Shown here: positions 1 to 4,484 of the stretch, piece by piece | How the letters are laid out: each line of letters opens with the position of its first letter | Numbering within the stretch: the stretch's first letter is position 1 | Assembly (NCBI GenBank): GCA_002424525.1 | Contig: DIKJ01000227.1 | Span: forward strand, 1 to 5,127 | Length of the DNA: 5,127 nt | Origin: Bacteroidales bacterium UBA5621 | GTDB taxonomy: Bacteria > Bacteroidota > Bacteroidia > Bacteroidales > VadinHA17 | Direction: 5' to 3' | Made by a program: the position numbers and the translations under genes | Notes under the pieces: model-generated | What the model saw: only the letters and a program-made list of their open reading frames with translations | Databases searched by the model: none | What the model was told of the DNA's origin: nothing

Positions 1-253
1 GTTCGCCGGATTTACGGATTATATCCCCAACTGATGCTTCGAGCGAGGAAACATCAACATTCAGAAAATAGTCTGGCTTTCTCAGCTCAAGGTCTTTGAA
101 GAATATTTCGTTCAGCTCGTAGTCGTAGTTCTGTCCGGTGTGAGCTATGATGTGATTGACGTGTTCATCCAGGAGTGACATTACCCGGGACAGGCGGATT
201 ATTTCGGGGCGGGTGCCTACGAAGGTGAGGACTTTAAAATTAGGATTAATCAT
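1..253 (-). CDS. capG: UDP-N-acetylglucosamine 2-epimerase family, CapG/FnlC type (N-terminal 84 residues, runs off the window)
   Basis: The gene starts at the ATG at 253-251 and reads leftward off the window edge, so only about 84 residues are visible. Right after the start is the nucleotide-sugar 2-epimerase signature GTRPEII (residues 13-19) followed by RLSRVM. Residues 38-44 are HTGQNYD, and residues 51-65 continue with a FFKDLELRKPDYFLN stretch typical of the CapG/FnlC branch rather than of plain WecB. Family knowledge: CapG acts in the cytoplasm and epimerises C2 of UDP-2-acetamido-2,6-dideoxy-L-talose to give UDP-N-acetyl-L-fucosamine. It begins 27 bases after the capF stop on the same strand, in the order expected for the pathway, so it is very likely cotranscribed. 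The short gap contains 2.7 copies of a heptamer repeat. The catalytic C-terminal half lies outside the window and cannot be checked. Confidence 0.93.
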   Translation of the reverse strand, partial: MINPNFKVLTFVGTRPEIIRLSRVMSLLDEHVNHIIAHTGQNYDYELNEIFFKDLELRKPDYFLNVDVSSLEASVGDIIRKSGE

Positions 254-260
254 TTGAATG

Positions 261-279
261 TGACTGGTGACTGGTGACT
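261..279. repeat. Heptamer tandem repeat (tgactgg, 2.7 units) in the capF-capG gap
   Basis: Units of tgactgg lie at 261-267 and 268-274, followed by a partial tgact at 275-279. The array fills most of the 27-base space between the capF stop and the capG start. The same heptamer with one C-to-T change (tgattgg) recurs just upstream of capE at 2944-2960. Confidence 0.8.
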
Positions 280-280
280 T

Positions 281-1399
281 TTATACTTTCTCAAAAAAGG
301 TATCGGGATCTTCCGGATCAAAAAACTCACTTATCCAGAAAATTGTGTACATATCTTCATCTCCCACATTGGTGATATTATGCGTGTACCATACCGGCAT
401 GTCGACGTAAGCCGGCTCCCTCCCATCAAGTTCGAGGTTCATCACTTTATCAGTTCCGATCCTGCGGAGCTGTATCAGGGCTTTGCCTCTGATCACTGCA
501 AATCGCTCGGATTTTCGTGTATGGAAATGATTTCCTCTTGTAATGCCGGGTTTTGTTGTGGAGAATGATACCTGTCCGCCGCTGCTAAGCTTGACTGTTT
601 CAACAAACGTACCTCTCTCATCGGTGCTCTGTTTTAGTTTGACAGGAAAGTGGTTCTCAATATCCATGTAACAGACAAAGGTATTGAAGAGGTCCCTTTC
701 GAATGAGTTATCAAGATCAGGTATAATCCCATTTTCCAAATAGAGTGACTTAAATCCAAGCAGTTTTTGAAGTATTTCCGTAACCCTTATCTCATTTGTA
801 TGGGGTACCCTGAATTCACTACCGGCTAATCTGTTGCAGATTGCTTCATATATTATCCTTACAAGGTTGCCTATGTATATGATCTTTATCTGGGCATCAA
901 CTTCGATGCGTGGTTCTTCACCGTGAGTCAGTTGATGACAGAATGTGGACACTACCGAATTATAATAGGGATTACCGAAGGGTCCGAATACATTCGGTAT
1001 GATCATCCCGGTAAAGAGAGTCCCGTTTTTAATAGCCCACTCTGCAAACATCTCCCTGCCGGCACGCTTTGAGCGTCCAAATACATTATCGCGTTCTTCC
1101 TGGGTTGAGGAGGAGAAGAGAATATGTGGTTTTGATCCGGTATTATCAATCGCTGAAATAAGTTTCTTAACAAGGTCAATATTGGTATCATATATAACCT
1201 GCGGCTCGTTATGCCTGTTAAGCGCCGCCAGGTGGACAATCACATCGCATTGCTTTACGAACTCCTCAAGCTTTCGGGCATCAGAGAAGAAATCATCCTG
1301 AAAAGGAATACGGATTACTTCGTCTTTCTTAAGGCCGAGGAAGTTATAGAGGTGGGTTCCGATGAAGCCGGTCTGGCCGGTGATCCCTACTTTAAACAT
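281..1399 (-). CDS. capF: Bifunctional UDP-sugar C3-epimerase / C4-reductase, CapF/FnlB/WbjC type
   Basis: This 372-residue protein matches the usual CapF length (about 370) and its two-domain layout. The N-terminal extended-SDR domain (about 1-250) carries the Rossmann motif G8-x-x-G11-x-x-G14 and a serine patch at residues 96-98. The C-terminal cupin domain (about 255-372) has the stretch around residues 284-300 with H291, H293 and E298, plus H340 in a YTHNI context; these are the expected metal ligands. Family knowledge: the cupin domain epimerises C3 of the CapE product, and the SDR domain then reduces the C4 ketone with NADPH to give the L-talo sugar (UDP-L-PneNAc). The YxxxK motif reads FGRSK here (F107, K111), so the catalytic Tyr is replaced by Phe (codon TTT at 1081-1079), which is unusual. 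The start is the ATG directly before the Rossmann strand. It lies between the S23 gene and capG in what looks like one operon. Confidence 0.95.
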   Translation of the reverse strand: MFKVGITGQTGFIGTHLYNFLGLKKDEVIRIPFQDDFFSDARKLEEFVKQCDVIVHLAALNRHNEPQVIYDTNIDLVKKLISAIDNTGSKPHILFSSSTQEERDNVFGRSKRAGREMFAEWAIKNGTLFTGMIIPNVFGPFGNPYYNSVVSTFCHQLTHGEEPRIEVDAQIKIIYIGNLVRIIYEAICNRLAGSEFRVPHTNEIRVTEILQKLLGFKSLYLENGIIPDLDNSFERDLFNTFVCYMDIENHFPVKLKQSTDERGTFVETVKLSSGGQVSFSTTKPGITRGNHFHTRKSERFAVIRGKALIQLRRIGTDKVMNLELDGREPAYVDMPVWYTHNITNVGDEDMYTIFWISEFFDPEDPDTFFEKV

Positions 1400-1414
1400 G
1401 TTATGTTTTTAAGG

Positions 1415-1452
1415 AGTTCGGAGTGCCTAGAGTGCCTAGAGTGCCTAGAGTT
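1415..1452. repeat. Nonamer tandem repeat (gagtgccta x3), left inverted arm of the S23 cassette
   Basis: Three perfect tandem copies of gagtgccta lie at 1421-1447, preceded by agttcg and followed by gagtt. The block is the reverse complement, in content, of the array at 1856-1891 on the other side of the S23 gene: agttcg + gagtgccta + gagtt on the left corresponds to aactc + taggcactc + cgaact on the right. It lies between the S23 stop (1489) and the capF start (1399). Confidence 0.9.
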
Positions 1453-1488
1453 ATCAGAGTGAAAAAACGACATTATAATAATGAGACT

Positions 1489-1848
1489 TTAAGGTTTGAG
1501 ATTTTTGCCGATTGAAGTAAAGATAGCAAGTAATTCATCTGCTTCCTGCAGAACAGGTTTGGTTATTTCAGTACTAAGCCATTCAGTTTCTTCAATTATT
1601 TCAAGCCAATATATCGTTTCGCTCGATTCGCTTTCACAAATGGTTATTTTGTTTTTAAAATCTGCTTTACTACGTGCCCTGTTGGCTTCTCTGTAATTTG
1701 CCCCCACACTGGTTCCTGAACTGGTAATTTGATACCTCACAACCTTTCCCTCAGGAGTCCCCGGTATCTGAACAGAAAGTTTAATTATTTTAATCGCAAA
1801 CTTTTTTGTTCTATCTTCTAATTTCCTGGCAAACTCCTTATTGTCCAT
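1489..1848 (-). CDS. Four-helix-bundle protein of the S23 (23S rRNA intervening-sequence protein) family
   Basis: This 119-residue protein is close to the usual S23/IVP length. It shows the family's central signature: a QITSSGTSVGANYREANRARS segment in two parts (residues 40-50 and 51-60), then KADFKNKI (61-68), an acidic CESESSET run (71-78) and a WLEII helix (81-85). It is almost all helical by composition, with no signal peptide or membrane segment. Family knowledge: such proteins were first seen inside intervening sequences of 23S rRNA genes and occur widely as solitary genes in Bacteroidota; the related Avd proteins of diversity-generating retroelements form basic pentamers that bind nucleic acid. 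No enzyme role in UDP-FucNAc synthesis is known. It splits capE from capF, and its flanks are wholly made of inverted nonamer repeats, which suggests a cassette insertion. No reverse transcriptase or rRNA gene is seen here, so its function is open. Confidence 0.9.
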   Translation of the reverse strand: MDNKEFARKLEDRTKKFAIKIIKLSVQIPGTPEGKVVRYQITSSGTSVGANYREANRARSKADFKNKITICESESSETIYWLEIIEETEWLSTEITKPVLQEADELLAIFTSIGKNLKP

Positions 1849-1855
1849 TTCTTCT

Positions 1856-1891
1856 AACTCTAGGCACTCCGAACTTTAGGCACTCCGAACT
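1856..1891. repeat. Nonamer repeat array (taggcactc x2), right inverted arm of the S23 cassette
   Basis: Two copies of taggcactc, each followed by cgaact, are joined in the form aactc-taggcactc-cgaact-t-taggcactc-cgaact. The segment 1856-1875 is an exact 20-base counterpart, in reverse complement, of the outer pieces of the left array at 1415-1452. The array starts 7 bases upstream of the S23 start codon and ends 4 bases from the capE stop codon, so it fills almost the entire 47-base intercistronic gap. Confidence 0.9.
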
Positions 1892-1895
1892 CTCT

Positions 1896-2936
1896 TCACG
1901 GTTCATACACCTGCTCGGGCTTCTCTCCCAGCACATCCTCACGTATCATCCTGAGTTTTAACAGGAGATCTTTTGTTTCTTCGAGATTCAGCCTTTGCGT
2001 GTTATGAGAGTTGTATTCCTCGGCTGCCGAGACTTTCGCTTCGCCCTCGGTGAAATATTTGTTGTAGTTAAGATCGCGTGTATCAGCCGGAACCCTGAAG
2101 AAATCTCCCACATCAATTGCCTTTGCCATGTCTTCTCTGTTGACAAGGGTTTCGTAGAGCTTCTCGGCATGGCGTGTACCTATGATCTTTACCGGAACAT
2201 CTGATTTATAGAGTTCTTTGATTGCCTGAGAAAGGGTTTCTATAGTGGCGGCCGGCGATTTCTTTACAAAAAGATCCCCATTCTGTCCGTTCTGAAAAGC
2301 AAACAGTACCAGTTCTACAGCCTCCTCCAGTGTCATAAGGAACCTGGTCATATTGGGGTCAGTAACCGTAATGGGCTGGTTGTTCTTGATCTGATGAATA
2401 AAAAGCGGAACAACTGATCCTCTGGATGCGAGGACATTTCCATAACGTGTTCCGCAGAAGACAATACCCGACCCGTTAAGGTTTCGCGACTGTGCGATCA
2501 TGATCTTTTCACTCAGTGCCTTTGACATCCCCATGGCATTGACAGGATATACAGCCTTGTCGGTGCTGAGTGTCACGACTCTTTTTACACTATGCTTCTG
2601 TGCAGCGTTCAGCACGTTTTCACATCCCAGGACATTTGTCCTGACAGCCTCTGCCGGAAAGAATTCGCACGACGGAACCTGCTTGAGGGCCGCCGCATGA
2701 AAGGCAAAGTCCACTCCGTGCATGGCGCTGGCTATGCTGTCGAAATTACGGACATCACCGATGAAATATTTGATCTTGGGATTCTTATAGAATTGCCGCA
2801 TATCGTCCTGTTTCTTCTCGTCGCGGCTGAAGATCCTTATCTCTCCGATACCGGTATTCAGAAAGCGCCGCAGGACAGCGTTCCCGAATGAGCCGGTGCC
2901 TCCGGTAATGAGGAGGCTTTTGTTTGTGAAATCCAT
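1896..2936 (-). CDS. capE: UDP-N-acetylglucosamine 4,6-dehydratase / 5-epimerase (inverting), CapE/FnlA type
   Basis: This 346-residue cytoplasmic enzyme opens the UDP-L-FucNAc pathway. It removes water across C4-C6 of UDP-GlcNAc and inverts C5 using a bound NADP(H). The N-terminal Rossmann motif is GGTGSFG (residues 12-18). The active-site stretch has T125-D126-K127 after S124, then MGMSK with M135 and K139. The MxxxK in place of YxxxK is normal for the CapE/WbjB/WbpM side of the family (Ser-Met-Lys triad), and the spacing D126 to M135 equals that of D132 to Y141 in FlaA1. RYGNVLASRGSVVPLF (164-179) and DPNMTRF (193-199) are further family blocks. The length is typical for the short soluble form without membrane helices. 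The start is the ATG at 2936, seven codons before the first strand. It is the first of the pathway genes in transcription order. No clear promoter can be seen in the repeat-filled 175 bases upstream. Confidence 0.96.
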   Translation of the reverse strand: MDFTNKSLLITGGTGSFGNAVLRRFLNTGIGEIRIFSRDEKKQDDMRQFYKNPKIKYFIGDVRNFDSIASAMHGVDFAFHAAALKQVPSCEFFPAEAVRTNVLGCENVLNAAQKHSVKRVVTLSTDKAVYPVNAMGMSKALSEKIMIAQSRNLNGSGIVFCGTRYGNVLASRGSVVPLFIHQIKNNQPITVTDPNMTRFLMTLEEAVELVLFAFQNGQNGDLFVKKSPAATIETLSQAIKELYKSDVPVKIIGTRHAEKLYETLVNREDMAKAIDVGDFFRVPADTRDLNYNKYFTEGEAKVSAAEEYNSHNTQRLNLEETKDLLLKLRMIREDVLGEKPEQVYEP

Positions 2937-2943
2937 AATATTT

Positions 2944-2960
2944 GGTGATTGGTGATTGGT
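2944..2960. repeat. Heptamer tandem repeat (ggtgatt, 2.4 units) just upstream of capE
   Basis: Units of ggtgatt lie at 2944-2950 and 2951-2957, then ggt. The array starts 7 bases upstream of the capE start codon and is a one-base variant of the ggtgact repeat found in the capF-capG gap at 261-279. Confidence 0.75.
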
Positions 2961-2961
2961 T

Positions 2962-3031
2962 AGCTATCAGCGTTTAGCGTTTAGCGTTTAGCGTTTAGCG
3001 TTTCGCGTTTAGCGTTTCGCGTTTCGTGTAT
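2962..3031. repeat. Heptamer tandem array (agcgttt, about 8 units)
   Basis: Eight contiguous 7-base units run from 2969 to 3024: five perfect agcgttt, then cgcgttt, agcgttt, cgcgttt, followed by a decayed unit cgtgtat. The array is preceded by agctatc. The 13 bases agctatcagcgtt at 2962-2974 recur exactly at 3673-3685, where a second, more decayed array of the same family begins in the same orientation on the other side of the outer-membrane-protein gene. Confidence 0.92.
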
Positions 3032-3035
3032 ACTC

Positions 3036-3062
3036 TAGGCACTTTAGGCACTCTAGGCACTC
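3036..3062. repeat. Nonamer tandem repeat (taggcactc, 3 units)
   Basis: Units lie at 3036-3044 (taggcactt), 3045-3053 and 3054-3062 (both taggcactc), followed by cgcactt. This is the same nonamer, in the same orientation, as the array at 1856-1891, so capE lies between direct copies. It abuts the agcgttt array on its left. Confidence 0.9.
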
Positions 3063-3111
3063 CGCACTTCTTTCTGCGATTCTGTATTCCGGATGTTACA
3101 CCGTACGGTAA

Positions 3112-3660
3112 TTACGGTCTGAACACCACCCCTATCTTCAGGTCGACAAAAGCATCCCTGTAAACATTGTTGCCCATCTGGACGTAAAGGCCGGGGCAAA
3201 AAGAGATTTCCAGCTGGTCGTTGATCTTGTAGCTCGCTCCGGCTCCGGCGTTGATGAATATTCTTGTGCCCATGTCGAAATCGCTGGGATTGATAAGAAG
3301 TCCGCTACGCGCGAAAACAAAAGGTGATATTCTTTTTCTCTTGCTTGCGAACCTTAAATCACCATAGAGCGGGAAAAGTGGTCCACCGTTGTAAAACAGA
3401 ATGCCGACCCCGCCTGCCAGCGAAAGACTGCTGTTGACCCCCAGGCCGTATATGTTCAACTCATATCCATGTGTTGTGGTAAGACCGTAAAAGTATTTCG
3501 AATAGTCGATCTCTGCCTCCCCGAGTCCGTAGCCAGATGTCAGCTCGTTAATATTAATGTATCCCGAGTTGGGATTAATTGTAACTCGCCGCTCGTAAGG
3601 CTGCGAAAATGAAGCTGTAGCTGTTGATATTAATATAAGAAGGAGGATCAGTCGTTTCAT
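3112..3660 (-). CDS. Small secreted protein, probable outer-membrane beta-barrel protein
   Basis: This 182-residue protein starts with a classic Sec signal peptide: MKR, then a run of Leu/Ile to about residue 12, a small-residue stretch and a likely cleavage near residues 17-20 (ASFSQ). The mature part is rich in Gly, Tyr and Phe in alternating polar/non-polar short strands separated by Gly/Asn/Asp turns, for example around residues 62-90, 104-125 and 135-178. The chain ends in a strand-like VDLKIGVVFRP. That pattern fits the small outer-membrane beta-barrel (OMP_b-brl-like) proteins common in Bacteroidota, but I do not recognise a specific family, and no ligand or activity can be named. It is transcribed in the same direction as capE, 175 bases upstream, with the gap filled by repeats; whether it belongs to the polysaccharide operon is unclear. 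The start is chosen because it directly precedes the signal peptide. Heptamer arrays of one family bracket it on both sides. Confidence 0.82.
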   Translation of the reverse strand: MKRLILLLILISTATASFSQPYERRVTINPNSGYININELTSGYGLGEAEIDYSKYFYGLTTTHGYELNIYGLGVNSSLSLAGGVGILFYNGGPLFPLYGDLRFASKRKRISPFVFARSGLLINPSDFDMGTRIFINAGAGASYKINDQLEISFCPGLYVQMGNNVYRDAFVDLKIGVVFRP

Positions 3661-3672
3661 AGTTTATAAAGG

Positions 3673-3736
3673 AGCTATCAGCGTTCAGCGTTCAGTGGTT
3701 TAGCGTTTTACGTTTTGTGTTTCGCGTTTCGCGTAT
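3673..3736. repeat. Decayed heptamer array of the agcgttt family
   Basis: The block begins agctatcagcgtt, identical over 13 bases to the start of the array at 2962. It continues with units agcgttc (3680-3686, 3687-3693), agtggtt, tagcgttt (8 bases), tacgttt, tgtgttt, cgcgttt (3723-3729) and cgcgtat (3730-3736). It has lost more identity than its partner but keeps the same ending motif (cgcgttt then cgtgtat or cgcgtat). Confidence 0.8.
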
Positions 3737-3764
3737 CATAGTTCCAACTTTCGGGCTTTCTTTC

Positions 3765-3820
3765 TGCCAACTGCCAACTTCTTACTTCTTACTTCTTACT
3801 TCTTTCTTCTTTCTTCTTTC
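3765..3820. repeat. Uninterrupted heptamer ladder of three unit types
   Basis: Eight consecutive 7-base units run without a break: tgccaac x2 (3765-3778), ttcttac x3 (3779-3799), ttctttc x3 (3800-3820). The 7-base register is kept exactly while the unit sequence changes twice. It lies in the divergent intergenic region and does not support a coding frame. Confidence 0.9.
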
Positions 3821-3825
3821 TTGCC

Positions 3826-3910
3826 CTTCGCCCTGCCTGCCAGCCGAAGCCTTCTCTGACCACCGTAGCTTTAGCGGAGGGGGTGGCGAAGGCTGGAGCT
3901 CTTCGCCCTG
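3826..3910. repeat. Palindromic element with a gctttagcgg core, flanked by 10-base direct repeats
   Basis: Inner arms agccttc (3848-3854) and gaaggct (3888-3894) pair perfectly, as do ccacc (3860-3864) and ggtgg (3882-3886), around a core with gctttagcgg at 3868-3877. The 10 bases cttcgccctg occur at 3826-3835 and again at 3901-3910, just outside the palindrome. The core sequence recurs at 4350-4359 in the other hairpin element. It looks like a dispersed REP-like intergenic repeat; only the internal structure can be shown from this window. Confidence 0.65.
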
Positions 3911-4099
3911 AGCTTCTTCCTATCCGGGCATGCTTTCGCCCCGTCAGTCCCATCCGCATTTCAATGTAACTTCCTGTAATTATGATTGATAAGGGTGTTT
4001 TTTGATAAATTTAAATCAATCAGTTTTCAGGAGTGTAGTATGCAAATTCCAACGAGGTTTTTGAAAAACTCAAGTGTGAAATTACTAAAAGAAACAGTG

Positions 4100-4154
4100 C
4101 GCTCCAAACCCTTAACAGGGCCTCTGCAATCCGAAATGGCCCCCGGTTGGAGCG
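4100..4154. repeat. Imperfect 55-base palindrome
   Basis: Outer arms cgctccaa (4100-4107) and ttggagcg (4147-4154) are exact inverted copies of 8 bases. Further in, gggcc (4118-4122) and ggccc (4138-4142) form a second 5-base pair. There is no T-run after it on either strand, so it is not a standard intrinsic terminator. Its role is unknown. Confidence 0.6.
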
Positions 4155-4218
4155 TTTACCTAAATAAAACATCCATACACCTAATGAATTACATAATTGA
4201 CACTTAAAATAGTCGTGC

Positions 4219-4245
4219 TTGTCAAAACTGCGTTATTTTTGACAA
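4219..4245. repeat. Perfect 9-base inverted repeat (ttgtcaaaa / ttttgacaa)
   Basis: The arms at 4219-4227 and 4237-4245 are perfect inverted copies separated by 9 bases. It lies about 240 bases upstream of the beta-helix gene. The centre-to-centre distance of 18 bases would suit a dimeric regulator operator, or it may be a simple hairpin; nothing else in the sequence decides between these. Confidence 0.6.
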
Positions 4246-4307
4246 ATGTTTAGTAAAATTTGATCAACACTAAGAAAAAATTGCTCTTTGGGGATTCAGT
4301 GGTAAAA

Positions 4308-4372
4308 GTTCCCTTTAGGGCCTTCCGCTAAGGCGGAACTGGTAGTCCCGCTTTAGCGGGAGATTTAGGAAC
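4308..4372. repeat. Multi-hairpin intergenic element with outer closing stem
   Basis: Two strong hairpins lie side by side: ttccgc-taag-gcggaa at 4323-4338 and tcccgc-ttta-gcggga at 4346-4361. Outer arms gttcc (4308-4312) and ggaac (4368-4372) can close around both, giving a branched fold, and ccctttaggg (4311-4320) is a further small palindrome that overlaps the outer arm. The second hairpin shares the gctttagcgg core with the element at 3868-3877. It resembles dispersed palindromic repeats of Bacteroidota intergenic regions; its extent and copy number cannot be judged here. Confidence 0.72.
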
Positions 4373-4484
4373 ATGCCAAACCGGACAAAAAATTTCCCTT
4401 CGTGTAACATCTATCACCATTAATCGTTAAAAAAGTATATCTTTATCCACTCAAAACATATATACGTCAAAACAGTTATCATTA

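Larger units (their letters stand above)
3661..4484. other. Divergent intergenic region rich in repeats, no convincing gene
   Basis: This 824-base stretch separates the leftward outer-membrane-protein gene from the rightward beta-helix gene. The left third holds heptamer arrays (3673-3736, 3765-3820). The middle holds a palindromic element at 3826-3910. The right part is AT-rich with an imperfect palindrome at 4100-4154, a perfect 9-base inverted repeat at 4219-4245 and a multi-hairpin element at 4308-4372. The only open frame of any length (3986-4207, plus) has no recognisable protein character and contains the 4100-4154 palindrome, so I do not call it. Promoters for both divergent genes should lie here, but I could not find a full Bacteroidota-type promoter (TTTG and TAnnTTTG) at correct spacing. 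Confidence 0.7.

Noticed and set aside
1415..1891. Reading the S23 cassette as part of a diversity-generating retroelement or an rRNA intervening sequence
   Set aside because: No reverse transcriptase, template/variable repeat pair or 23S rRNA sequence is present in the window; the gene lies between protein-coding genes.
2520..2534. CapE has Met (MGMSK) where many SDR enzymes have Tyr
   Set aside because: This is the normal state for the CapE/WbjB/WbpM branch (Ser-Met-Lys triad), unlike the CapF change, so it is not anomalous.
3100..3118. Small palindrome and hairpin (accgta / tacggt) overlapping the stop of the outer-membrane-protein gene
   Set aside because: The stem is only 6 bases and no T-run follows on the minus strand, so it does not support a terminator call.
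3765..3820. Heptamer ladder as a CRISPR array
   Set aside because: Units are 7 bases, contiguous and without spacers, which does not fit a CRISPR repeat-spacer layout.
3717..3911. Plus-strand open frame of 64 codons across the heptamer ladder
   Set aside because: Most of it is low-complexity translation of 7-base tandem repeats and a palindromic element, with no independent coding signal.
3986..4207. Plus-strand open frame of 73 codons in the spacer
   Set aside because: The translation has no recognisable family signature, signal or domain, and the frame contains the 55-base palindrome at 4100-4154; it looks like a chance frame in an AT-rich spacer.
4438..4445. Possible Bacteroidota -7 element (tatcttta) 40 bases before the beta-helix start
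   Set aside because: It lacks the final G of TAnnTTTG, and there is no TTTG about 19 bases further upstream; too weak to call a promoter.
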